NCBI RefSeq assembly: GCF_016097555.1
Contig: NC_054702.1
Coordinates: 67,086,001-67,150,000, forward strand
From: Gigantopelta aegis
Lineage: Eukaryota > Mollusca > Gastropoda > Neomphalida > Peltospiridae
Direction of reading: 5' to 3'
DNA length: 64,000 nucleotides
Shown: one piece after another, positions 40,909 to 51,944 of the stretch
Layout of the letters: every line of letters begins with the position of its first letter
How positions within the stretch are numbered: position 1 is the first letter of the stretch
Notes under the pieces: model-generated
Seen by the model: the letters and a program-made list of their open reading frames with translations, nothing else
Database searches by the model: none
What the model was told of the DNA's origin: nothing
Program-made: the position numbers and the translations under genes

Positions 40909-43900
40909 GTACAAGTTAATCGATTATGGTGAACGACGAATCTGTCTTGTAATGTGATTTGTATTATTATTATTATTTATGTATTTATATAACCTCTAGA
41001 CATATATCGCACAGCCATGTGATCTCGTGGGTCATCAATTACCGTGGCTATCCGTACAAATGCACGAGTCTTAAACTCCCATGTTACCATGTATAATTTT
41101 CATATTGTTTTTTTCTTAAAGTGACAGACCCAAGTTTTAACCGGTAAAAATGGACACGGAGTTTAATTAAATCATAATAAATAAAAAATAAATCTACAAA
41201 CCTTAAGTTTAACACATCTGCCGATGATCTGGATAAAGTTACAACAGAGTGCGGCATTGACACTGAAATACCCTTAAAAATAGATTAGAACACATCTCCA
41301 TAACCGTTTCATCTCAGATGCATGTGCATTTTTTTGGTCATGAATGTGTGAAAATGGATAATCTAAACAATAAAATCTAAGTAATGTTTGATTTCATTGA
41401 TCATAAATGCCTCTATTAGTGACAAATACACCTTAGTCTTTAAAAACTAGGTTCTGTCACTTTAATACCATATTTTTTATTGTTTTAAATCCTCAATAAA
41501 TGCCATAACATTTACTTAAAACATTTCATTTGTGAAAATCCATTCTGGCTGGAGCTCCCTGTATTATACACATATACCTGTGCATGCTGCACATGCTTTC
41601 ACTTGCTTGACTGGGGAATCTTCCATTTATATTATTTTAATCAACAAATCAGTGCTTTTCATTTCAACAGCCTGCACCACCAGGGTGGATTTTTTTTTCC
41701 AGCAAGATTCCTTGCCTCCACATAATTTATCTGGCTGATTTTAGTCGACAGGTTTTTCTGTGACTCGTATGCCAGCCATTCTGCAGAAGGCCAATCCAGT
41801 TTGCGTTTGGTCTGTTACCTGTCCCAACCTGTCCTAACAGCACTGAAATTTGACCACCCACTCTCATAAGAAATAGGAAGCAGGGGTCGACCCATACTAT
41901 ACTATATTTTTTCAGACTTTACTTTGCTTATTATTGGTATTATCTCATATCCTCCATAGACAATTCCTTCCGCTCCACTATACTAACCCTGATGACTGAA
42001 CTATACCCTAGTCTGATATTTTCTTGTTCAGATGGATCTGGCTTCTCAAGATAGATCTGTATTTCCGTACAGCACTATACATTCCATATATATCTAATGA
42101 CAGGGTTTTCTTGACGGGATGCAACCCATCTCATCTACAAGCAGTGCACCATAACGAAGCCACAGACTTGGACATGTATCTAAATCAGACTTTAAACTAG
42201 TTTTAGACCTGCATTCAAAATATGTCAAAGTTACTCTTTTTTTTTTTCAATATTATTAAATTGTTCGATCCTCTCCTTTCTCTCATTTATTTTTGGACTG
42301 TCCTTCTAAAATGTTCCAAATTCACGGAACATTTTGTTTTTAAAATTTTGATTAGTGATATTTCTAGTCAACTGGAAATTGATTAGCAACTACTGTTTAA
42401 TTTTTGTTAATTGTGTAGCGATACTGAACAAAATGTTTTCAAATTTTAACAAAATATTCAGCCGAGCAGTCAATTCTTTATTTTTTGCTTGTTAACATTT
42501 TTATTTTTGAAATTCTATTAACTTTTTCACTAAGTGCTATTCCAAATTGTGCCCATTTCCAACTCACTCCACTTCTCTTCCGGATCCAGTCACTGGCAAA
42601 GTGCCTGAACCTTAACTGGATATAGGCACATTGACATGGTATATCCTATCCTATTCTGAAAATCGACCAATTGGTCATGTGACAATGTTTTCATTTCTGC
42701 TCATATGACTTAATTGGGATTTTCCTCCACACTTCATTTGTGTTTCGATAGTGCATTGTTTATTCCCAAGTAAGTAGATGGCAGATGGCAATCAACAAAC
42801 AATAAACCTCTGTCAGCCCCACAGTAACTGATGATGTATTTTCTGTGCTGTTACATTTAGTAGCATGTAATTGTTTAAAACAGATATTGGTTGAAAAGTG
42901 CATGATGGTCATCACAAATGTTGAGGGCATAGAGATTCTAGAATTTTTGTAAAATCCACTAGCCATTTGATCAGTAATTTTAAAAATTTATTAGCCACAA
43001 TAAAAAATTCACTAGCCCTACTTTACTATAAGTTAATACAATTATACCAAATAATAGTAATAATCAGATATGTCACCTAAAGAGGGAGGTAGAGCTTAAA
43101 AACACTTTCATTATTGTGTGTGGGCAGGATATTCATATTTACAAAATAGACTCAACTGCAACATTTGACCAAAAATTTTCACTGGCATTCGGGCATGGCA
43201 GTAGTTGTTATTTACTAGCCCAACATTGAATATCACTAGTCATGGGAGTGGGGCTACCATAATCTAGAAGCCCTGCAGGCAGCTGCAGTATATAACTAGA
43301 ATACATACATTGTGCGTTCTCTTTTCTGAATAACCTGTAACCTGACTTACCTGTACATAGAAAAAGTCATAGGTCACAATACATGAATGATGTGTATTAA
43401 CATGAAAATGTGTGTGTTTATTTTTTACAGAGGTACATTCAAGATGCCAATCTTGGTGAGCTGGATAAACAAGACCTACTTGATCTGTACTACAAATACA
43501 TCATTCCTCTACCCCAGCGCAAATATCGGCCAAACAGGAGAGGGCGCGAGATGACAAAGAAACAAATAATTTTGGCCAAAAAGAGACGACTGGAATGGAA
43601 AGATAGTGAAGAGCCTCCTGCAAAGTATTTTCTTTAATTAATTATATTTTAAATCCGAGTTGGTTTATCATCTAAATATTTAATACATGTACTTAGAGAA
43701 TAACTAACGAGCTACGAGGAATTACGGATTATCTGTCCCGAGTTAATTAATGTTGTAAACCCGAGCCTCTGGCGAGGGTTTTACAGCATTAATTCACGAG
43801 GGACAGATAATCCGTAATTCCTCGTAGTGAGTTGGTTATTCTCTTTATTACCCATTGTCAATCTTTAACGATTTTAAAAGTATATTTACGTTCTCGCTGC

Positions 43901-46900
43901 TGTAACAACTAACAAGCTCTACCAGCCATAACAATATATTCATATGCGCCGTTACCGGTGCACACCCAACAGTATCCACCAGAGAATAGTTCCAAAAAAA
44001 CCCGGTCAAAATAATAAAATAAAAACATTTTTAAACATTTGTACATATATTTTGATTTTTAATTCCGTAAATGTTCGTATCGTAAAAAAATATTTGAAGT
44101 TCGTAGTAATAGTTTGACCGATGAATGGAATCATGAATGAACAAAAAGTAGTCCCGGCAGTATGTAATTGCCAATCAAATCTCGTCTTTTTAAAGCCAGC
44201 CAATCAGTGACTGTAGAAGCAATCTGCACACTGTGCAGAGATCGAACAAATATTACCCCGTATATTTGAGCCCATATGGGTAATAAATATGATATATTTC
44301 TTTAATTAATTATATTTTAAATCCGAGTTGGTTTGTCATCTAAATATTTAATACATGTACATGTGATATATTTTCTTTAATTAATTATATTTTAAATCCG
44401 AGTTGGTTTATCATCTAAATATTTAATACATGTACATGTGATATATTTTCTTTAATTCATTATATTTTAAATCCGAGTTGGTTTATCATCTAAATATTTA
44501 ATACATGTACTTAGAGAATAACTAACGAGCTACGAGGAATTACGGATTATCTGTCCCGAGTTAATTAATGTTGTAAACCCGAGCCTCTGGCGAGGGTTTT
44601 ACAGCATTAATTCACGAGGGACAGATAATCCGTAATTCCTCGTAGTGAGTTGGTTATTCTCTTTATTACCCATTGTCAATCTTTAACGATTTTAAAAGTA
44701 TATTTACGTTCTCGCTGCTGTAACAACTAACAAGCTCTACCAGCCATAACAATATATTCATATGCGCCGTTACCGGTGCACACCCAACAGTATCCACCAG
44801 AGAATAGTTCCAAAAAAACCCGGTCAAAATAATAAAATAAAAACATTTTTAAACATTTGTACATATATTTTGATTTTTAATTCCGTAAATGTTCGTATCG
44901 TAAAAAAATATTTGAAGTTCGTAGTAATAGTTTGACCGATGAATGGAATCATGAATGAACAAACAGTAGTCCCGGCAGTATGTAATTGCCAATCAAATCT
45001 TGTCTTTTTAAAGCCAGCCAATCAGTGACTGTAGAAGCAATCTGCACACTGTGCAGAGATCGAACAAATATTACCCCGTATATTTGAGCCCATATGGGTA
45101 ATAAATATGATATATTTCTTTAATTAATTATATTTTAAATCCGAGTTGGTTTGTCATCTAAATATTTAATACATGTACATGTGATATATTTTCTTTAATT
45201 CATTATATTTTAAATCCGAGTTGGTTTATCATCTAAATATTTAATACATGTACATATGATATATTTTTTTATATAAAAAATTAACATGTCTTTTGTCAAG
45301 ACATTAAGGACAGTAAGTTGGAATTCAGATACAGGGCTTGGTTTGAGATTAACTACTGAGCAGCGTGGAGGGATATAAAAATAATGATTTAGTGTCGACC
45401 ATGCATATAGTGTTTTAGATATATAATTTAAATACTTGTATGTCTTACATTATATATTCACTGAAACACACAGATGAAAAATGAAATATATTTCTCAGAC
45501 CTGATAATATCAGTCCCTAATTTATCCAGCAAAATGACACTTTTCAGACCTGTTAAAAATGTATACATGTGTATTAATGATGTCTTATTGTACACATGGG
45601 GGTTGGGTTTAGTTCAGTGGTAAAGCGCTCGCTTGATGCGCAGTCAGTCTGGAATTGACCCCATTGGTGGGCCCATTAAGCTATTTTTCTAGTCTCCATG
45701 ACTGGTATATTAAAGGCTGTGGTATGTGCTATCCTGTCTGTGAGATGGTGCATATAAAAGATCTCTTGCTACTAATGGAAAAATGTAGCAGGTTTCCTTT
45801 CTAAGACTATATGTCAAATTTACCAAATGTTTGACATCCAGTAGCTGATGATTAATAAATCAATGTGCTTTAGTAGTGTCGTTAAACAAAACAAATTAAA
45901 ATTTATTGTGCACATAAAAACTTAAATGTTTACAGCAGACTTTTAACAAAATGTGCATTTAGAATACTTAATAGCAAAGCATCTATTCATGAAGTTGTGT
46001 ACACATTTAAACTGAATGATCTGAGTAAAGTTAAATAATAACATATTGTTGAAACCTATTTGGTTTTTAAAAAATCAAAATACCCAACATTTCACTTTTA
46101 ACAGGAAGAAGAGTGACATCGCGTCCAGTCGGTTTATGTCATCTTTTGATCCGAGCTCCTCACAAAGTCGGCTGAAGCCTCCGCCTTCGTGTGTCAACTT
46201 TGATAAGAAGGTCGTCAAGCTCGGCTCAGGGACAAAGTTATCTTCTCCTACTAACAACTCTTCAAGTGGTTCGTCAGTGACAGGACTCACAAAGAAAATA
46301 GTGAAAATAACAATGGATTCTTCCCCCTCGTCAGAAACAAAACCTCAGGATGACAAATGTAAAAAGACTGTATCTTTGAAAAAAACGATTAAAGCGATTA
46401 ATTCTCATATAAACACAAAAGACATAAGTCCAGCCTGTAAAGAAGAGAAACCTAGTGCTGCAGAGAATGGTGGTGATGATGTAGAGATGAAAAATGTTTC
46501 GTCCATGGTAGAAAAAGAAGAAACACAGGTAAAAATGCTTTTCAACTGAAAATATTATTTTTTTTTTTTTGTTTTTTAAATTTTTTTTTTTTTTGGACAC
46601 TACCATACAGGACAGGCGGCCCATTTATCAACCATTATTTACCCTACTTATTTACAGCTTAACCGAGCTCTCCTTGACTATTTAAAATATAAATGTACTG
46701 TTAAAGTGTTGGTGCCTGTTAAGTTTTCTTTAGTGATAGTGGAAGGTCAAACAAAGATGTCAATTAAAAACAAAATTCAAATTAACTCAAACCTTGTGAT
46801 GGTTTAACATGCTGTACAGAGATCAAAACAAATTACATGGTAAAAGCTCTCTTATTTTTGAGTTTCAGTATATGCTGTTATCTTGTATATTGTTTTGTAA

Positions 46901-46998
46901 ATCCAATTTATAAAAGCAAACTGTTTCATGTTTTCTTTCAGTTTTCTGATGATTCACCAAAGAAGAAAATAAAAATCAAGCGCATTTCATGGCCTTAG
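40825..46998 (+). CDS. Ashwin (C2orf49-like), complete, 4 coding exons
   Basis: Four exons, 759 nt including the stop, give a 252-residue protein. Exon 1 (MSASIPSEIDWLYPELLT) and exon 2 (DLYYKYIIPLPQRKYRPN, then a run of basic residues) match the conserved N-terminus of Ashwin, where LHPELL and IPLPQR are hallmarks. Exon 3 carries SRLKPPP and KKTVSLKKTI, also Ashwin-like, within a Ser/Lys-rich disordered stretch. The C-terminus is Lys-rich and ends in SWP. Vertebrate Ashwin is nuclear, is associated with the RTCB/DDX1 tRNA-ligase complex and is needed in early development (family knowledge). Splice phases are 0, 2 and 0. The gene diverges from PARP4 and converges on WDCP. A SINE ends about 85 bp before the start codon. 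Confidence 0.86.
41116..41465. mobile_element. TTAA-flanked MITE, copy 1
   Basis: About 350 bp with inverted ends agtgacagacc(c)... / ...ggttctgtcact between TTAA tetramers. TTAA ends recur in the copy at 51975-52352, suggesting piggyBac-type insertion (inference). Lies in Ashwin intron 1. Confidence 0.75.
41466..42904. other. Ashwin intron 1 stretch, unclassified
   Basis: No gene or clear repeat end found. Confidence 0.45.
42905..43278. repeat. Dispersed MITE-like repeat, copy 1
   Basis: Related in inverted orientation to 56913-57255: shared blocks include atcagatatgtcacctaaagag, catttgacca and taatctagaagccctg. Short inverted ends around cttcta / tagaag. Confidence 0.7.
43431..43624 (+). 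CDS. Ashwin coding exon 2
   Basis: Acceptor ttttacag|AGGTAC, donor GCAAA|gtattt, phase 0 in and 2 out. RYIQDANLGELDKQDLLD is followed by the IPLPQRKY core and a basic helix (KKQIILAKKRR). Confidence 0.88.
43693..44289. mobile_element. Hairpin-ended repeat, copy 1 of an 818-bp duplication
   Basis: Opens with a near-perfect hairpin (agagaataactaacgagcta ... gttattctctt, 43697-43841) and continues to ccatatgggtaataaa. Followed by 78-bp tandem repeats. Confidence 0.8.
44290..44512 (+). repeat. 78-bp tandem repeats, three units
   Basis: Units read (gatata)tttctttaattaattatat...aatacatgtacatgt. A matching single unit forms the first bases of the intron right after Ashwin exon 2 (43627-43692), and two more follow at 45109-45255. 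Confidence 0.85.
44511..45108. mobile_element. Hairpin-ended repeat, copy 2
   Basis: Nearly identical to 43693-44289, offset exactly 818 bp, with very few differences by eye. Tandem duplication inside Ashwin intron 2 is recent. Confidence 0.85.
45598..45902 (+). mobile_element. SINE type B, full length, 13-bp TSD
   Basis: Flanked by ttattgtacacat (45585-45597) and ttattgtgcacat (45903-45915); lies in Ashwin intron 2. Confidence 0.92.
46105..46528 (+). CDS. Ashwin coding exon 3
   Basis: Acceptor tttaacag|GAAGAA, donor ACACAG|gtaaaa, phase 2 in and 0 out, 424 nt. Ser/Lys-rich; SRLKPPPSCVNF and KKTVSLKKTIKA are family-like. Confidence 0.87.
46942..46998 (+). CDS. Ashwin coding exon 4 and stop
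   Basis: Acceptor tctttcag|TTTTCT; 18 codons FSDDSPKKKIKIKRISWP and then TAG at 46996-46998. An AATAAA lies at 47019-47024, only about 20 bp after the stop, and further candidates follow at about 47230 and 47273. Confidence 0.84.
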   Translation, partial: FSDDSPKKKIKIKRISWP

Positions 46999-47018
46999 GA
47001 ATTGTGAAGAAGAAATTA

Positions 47019-47280
47019 AATAAAACTTGATAAGTCAGTATTTACTGATGCATCTTAGACAGCCTGCGTGTTATAACTTATTTGGTGCTGGTGTGAATGT
47101 AATAATCACTACAAATAGATCTGTTATCATTTTGCATCAATGTCTGGTAATGCATGCACATAATTCTGTATATCATGCTTTTTAATGACATTTATGAAAT
47201 ATAAAAATATGGCAGTACTGAAATCATAAAATAAAACAATTATAAAATTGTATAATAATAGTTCTATTGAAGTCAAATAA
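47019..47280 (+). terminator. Ashwin 3' UTR / candidate poly(A) signals
   Basis: AATAAA-type hexamers occur at 47019, around 47230 and around 47273 downstream of the Ashwin stop. Which one is used cannot be told from sequence alone. Confidence 0.45.
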
Positions 47281-47442
47281 AGATTTTAAAGCATAACATT
47301 TTAAAATCTTGAGAAACATAATATTGCTGATCTAGTCCATCTTCCAGTGACGTTTTACAAATTCTGTGGACATTCTCAGGTAGAAGCTTTACCATAGAGT
47401 ATCAAAAAAATAAAGCAAGGCACTGGTTAAATATTATGTAAA

Positions 47443-47672
47443 GGAAGGAAATGTTTTATTTAACGACGCACTCAACAGTCATATGGTGTCAACAGTCATA
47501 TGGTGTCGGGCATATGGTTAAGGACCACATAGTTATTGAGAGAGGAAACCCACTATCGCCACTTCATGGACTACTCTTTTCGATTAGCAGCAAGGGATCT
47601 TTTATATGCACCATCCCACAGACAGGGTAGTACATACCATGGCCTTTGATGTACCAGTTGTGAAATATTATG
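47443..47672 (-). mobile_element. SINE type A, head missing
   Basis: ggaaggaaatgttttattta to gatgtaccagttgtg, with a short internal duplication catatggtgtc. Confidence 0.88.
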
Positions 47673-47704
47673 TACTAATTACACGGTCAGTGGCATCAGC
47701 ATTG

Positions 47705-47998
47705 TTGGATGTCACCCAGTGGTAGAGTGCTCACTTGATCTAGAATCGATCCCGGTCCACTGGGTTATTTCTTGTTCCAGCCAGTACTCCCTAATTGGTG
47801 TAACAAAGGCTGTGGTATGTACTATCTTGTCTATGGGATGCTACGTATAAAAATATTTTTTGCTACTAATTGAAAAGAGCTGCCCACAAAGTGGTAGCAG
47901 CAGGTTACCTCGCTTTATCTGCATGGTTCTTAACCATATGTCCATAAATATAAATGTGTTACGTGAGTTGTTCAATAAAACTTTTTCTTTTTTTTCAT
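47705..47998 (+). mobile_element. SINE type A variant
   Basis: tcacccagtggtagagtgct, agaatcgatcccggtc, to ttgttcaataaaactttttc. Confidence 0.82.
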
Positions 47999-48044
47999 TC
48001 AAAGCAGAGAATGCCAACAGTGTCCAATCCTGGTGTCTGCCAAC

Positions 48045-48250
48045 AATAGTTTGTTTTGTTTAAAACCACCACCAAAGCACATTAATTAATCATTGCTTTT
48101 GGATATCGAACATTGGGCAGTTCTGATATGCCTTCAGAGGAAATCTGTAAAAATTTTCCATTAGTAGCAAGGAATCTTCCCCAAGACAGGACAGAACCTA
48201 CCACAGCCTTTAATATACCAGTCATGGGGCACTGGTTGGGATGGGGGAAA
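48045..48250 (-). mobile_element. SINE type B, diverged
   Basis: gtttgttttgtttaaaacca to cagtcatggggcactggttg; a further fragment lies at 48385-48432. Confidence 0.78.
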
Positions 48251-48524
48251 TTCATAATTAAAGTGTTTTACAAACGGAGCTAGATCCCATCCCACATCCT
48301 GTGAAGCTACTATCTTGAGTATTTATTTTTAGTTATTTATTACATTGCTTTTATTCTTCAATGTCATTCTTCAATCCCACCAACAGGGTAACACATACAA
48401 TGGCCTTTGATATATCAGTCGTGGTGCACGGACTTGGTATCAATGTTGTTTAAACACAGTTGATAATCTATAGTCCTTCCTCCAGGGAACACCCTTTTTC
48501 ATACTATGGAATTTACTAAAGTTA

Positions 48525-48740
48525 TTTTCTCATTCCGACCAGTGCACCTCAACTGGTCAAAGGCCAAAGTATGTGCTTTCCTGTCTGTGGGAAAGTGCAT
48601 ATAAAAGATCCATGCTGCATTAGGAAAAAAATGTAGCGGGTTTTCTCCGACTACGTGCCAGAAATATCAAATGTTTGACATCCAATAGCCTACAATTAAT
48701 TCATGTGCTCTAGTGGTGTCATTAAACAAAACACACTTTT
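48525..48740 (+). mobile_element. SINE type B, 5'-truncated
   Basis: ctcattccgaccagtgcacc to gtggtgtcattaaacaaaac. Confidence 0.87.
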
Positions 48741-49814
48741 ACTTTACTCAGCCCTTAAATAAGACAACCAGGCACGAAATTCAAAATATTTGCCATTGAG
48801 ATACATTGTACATGTACACATGTAGGCCTAGAATCTATATCTTGGTTAATAGAACCTGGCTCATCAACCTTAGCAGGTGCTTATATCTTGTGGTATTGAG
48901 CCACAAATTATTGCCAGTAAGAATGTCTGCCTGCTTATCACTGATCTGGTTGCAATGTAGAAAAAAGAAAACACAAAAAAAAGAGAGGACACAATGACTT
49001 AAATGCTTATTTATTCTTAAAAGCACATGCAAAATATAAAATTGCACAATGGAGACATATAATTATAACAATAACTATAGATTAAATGGAATGGTTATGG
49101 AATATATCTAAAATTCAACTGTACACTTGATGTATAAAACGGACTTAATTTAGCAAGTTTCTTCCAAAAGGAATTCTGCACATTTAAACAGAAAAAAGCA
49201 TTACCTCAAATACAGGATCACTTAAAAAGGTGTAGGCCTAACAAATGAAATTTAAAAAAACAACAAAGAAAATAAAAACATTTTGATGTACAGTTTGCTA
49301 CAAAACTTTAATATATACATGAATATAGGAAACTTTGTTCATGTACAGTACACATCCATGTATTAACAAATAACAAATCCACATGCATGTACAATCAGTT
49401 TTGTACTTTATATAAGGTATATTACCTGCATACTGTAAAAGATGAAATTAATGTTTGAGAGAAATTAATGTGAAAAATGCGAGATGGTAACAAACGCATT
49501 AATTCACAATGCATTTATGTTTGTAAAAATAAAAAGACAACTCGGTGAACAGGTAGTTTTATTCACTTAGTATCATTAAACAGCTAATTAGTGAACAATC
49601 ACACCGGTACTGTTAGCTTTGCAAAGAACATGTTCTTTTGTTTCTTAAAAAAGACTGGCTTTCTACCAAACTTGTTTCATAGTCTTTAAAGATAAAGACT
49701 GTTTACAAATAATCCACTATGCATGAATGGATTTTAGGAAACTATATTTCCTGTCAACAGTAACATCTTTATTACTTTATAAAAAAAAATTTGACCTGCA
49801 AATGTTTTGTCTCT

Positions 49815-50085
49815 TACATTTCATTTCAACTTATTTTCGTACTTATATCCAATTAAGGTTCAAGCCCTGGGCACACACCTCAACTATCTGGGCTGTCTGT
49901 CCAGGACAGTGGGTTAGCTGTTAGTTGGTTAGTGGTTAGTGAAAGAAAAGAGGGTGTAGTGGCTTTACACCTACCCAATGAGCCCTTAAGAACTCGCTCT
50001 GGGTTGAAGCCGGTACCAGGCTGCGAAACCTGTACCTACCAGCCTGTAGTCAAATGGCGTAAAGACTGCACCACCAAGGAAGGTT
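49815..50085 (-). mobile_element. SINE type D
   Basis: tttcatttcaacttattttc, gtccaggacagtgggttagc, ctacccaatgagcccttaag; the head at the right is degraded. Confidence 0.85.
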
Positions 50086-50089
50086 CGTT

Positions 50090-51540
50090 TCTTACATGTA
50101 CATCCCACACCAGTTGTTTTATCATGATTTTATAATCACCATCCCAAACTAATCCATGTTTTGAAGCTCTCCTATGCATCCAACTGGAACGAAGAGCATG
50201 CACCCTAACCATGCTTAGTTTCTGTAAATCTCACATCTAAAAGATACGTCATTTCCCCTTCCTCTCCCCCTCTTACGATGGGAACAATCGCTGATTTTAA
50301 TCATCAAAGGCTGTGCCCACAGTAGGTGTGTTTGAACCCTCAGGATATATGCACGTTAATACCTACATGTAACAAACAAACAAAAGATATGTACATGTTA
50401 AATATTGTACTCTACTCGTTTCATTCGTTCTTAATGATATGATAAAATGTATGGTTTTTAGCTGTTATGATCACACAATATTATCATATCATGTGTTGGT
50501 TAACAGTACTCGCATTAATTAATAAACACATTTCTGGGTGGGTTTTACTCTCACATTTTATACTTGTCTTAATTTCATGCTTTACAATATACATTTGTAT
50601 ATATATTTTTTCAAAATGGTCCAAATAATTAGTATTGTGTTAAGAAAGGTAGGTTGTTGCCACACACATCAGATGTTCTTGCACACATCTTTGAATCTCT
50701 TGTAACAAATCCAAAAATTAAAGTATCAAGTAACAAAGAAAATAGTAGAAATGTACCAGTATGTACAACATAATTATATTCACAAGTTCTATATACTAAA
50801 TGAACACTCAGTGGTATGTGAAGGTGAATTAAGATTTGAACACAACCAAGAAAAAACATTCTGTAATGGTATTATATGTTATGCATAAACAAAATACTGT
50901 AATTCATGTTATTATTCAGCAGTCAAAATATTACATGGTTACCCAAAATAATTCAACAAATATGTTTATTCCACATATTACAAATATATTTTATAAATAT
51001 TTTGGTAAATGCATAGACATTTTTCGTTAAATACAGCAAGTCATGTTTTTTCATTTGTAGATTAAATAATGAGTATTAATCTGATAAAAAAATTATTTGA
51101 CTTTGCCCGAACCAGATATTTTATCCGATTCATATACATGTATTATGTAATAAGAAGATATGTTCTGGTCAGTTACTATGTAATATTTGTAATACTGGCA
51201 TCAACTTTACAAGAGGTGTATATATATTATGAAAGCCCATCCAAGTCATAAAATACTCTTTTCCTGGCAATTACTATAAACCATTAAATGTTAGCCATAC
51301 TGATCTATTAGCAAGTTAAAATCTAACACTGTGAGCTTAGTTATTCTACATGTACGTCAATTTTAAAACATGGTGACTTTATGATTAGCATTGCGACTGC
51401 TATTTAAAGATTTACATCCTACCAAAAATTCATCTACAGTAGATCTGACTTGTTAAAAAAATAAATGTATCTGCATTTTAGATACTTGTTATCCTTGCTA
51501 TGCTTAAAATAAATATTTTATACAAAAGGTGGATATCTAC
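50090..51540. other. Ashwin-WDCP intergenic stretch
   Basis: AT-rich with short frames only. Minus-strand AATAAA hexamers (e.g. complement of tttatt at 50963) could end WDCP transcripts. Confidence 0.4.
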
Positions 51541-51544
51541 TGAC

Positions 51545-51657
51545 ATGCTTCGTCCTGGATGGAGGAGCCGGAGAAAGTTGACACCTGTGCCTATGACAGG
51601 TGTGTGGCTACAACAGCTTGTTCTAGATGTGCACATTAAAACCTATGACCTGACCTG
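51545..51657. repeat. Dispersed repeat Y, copy 2 (inverted)
   Basis: gtcctggatggaggagccgg to aaacctatgacctgacctga; lies about 150 bp past the WDCP stop codon and may be part of its 3' UTR. Confidence 0.7.
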
Positions 51658-51807
51658 ACATGCTCTAAAGCTGATTAGTGTTATTTAAAAATGCAAATGG
51701 GATGATTAAATCTGTCAAACTTAATAATCTTGCATAATTTTTTTGTTCATTTTTGTTTTAGATAAAAGTAACATTTTTGATTGCCCAAAATAACACAGTA
51801 AAGGTGA

Positions 51808-51944
51808 TCACACATCTTCTTCTTTGATGAACAAGGTTCCGTAACTGTCGGTGGACAAACCGGTGATGTTGAGGGTGGTCGAAGGGCTGAACTTCATTGG
51901 GATGTAACCATCAATGTTCATGCCCAGCACGCACGGCTCTCCGT
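51808..51944 (-). CDS. WDCP: WDCP last coding exon and stop
   Basis: Acceptor ttcttcag|ACGGAG, phase 1 in; 45 codons then TGA at 51808-51810. CVLGMNIDGYIPMKFSPS aligns with the DSEGFIPLTF region of vertebrate WDCP. Confidence 0.9.

Noticed and set aside
44006-45021. Two almost identical 65-codon frames (MAGFKKTRFDWQ)
   Set aside because: They lie inside the 818-bp duplicated repeat; the identity reflects the duplication and not protein conservation.
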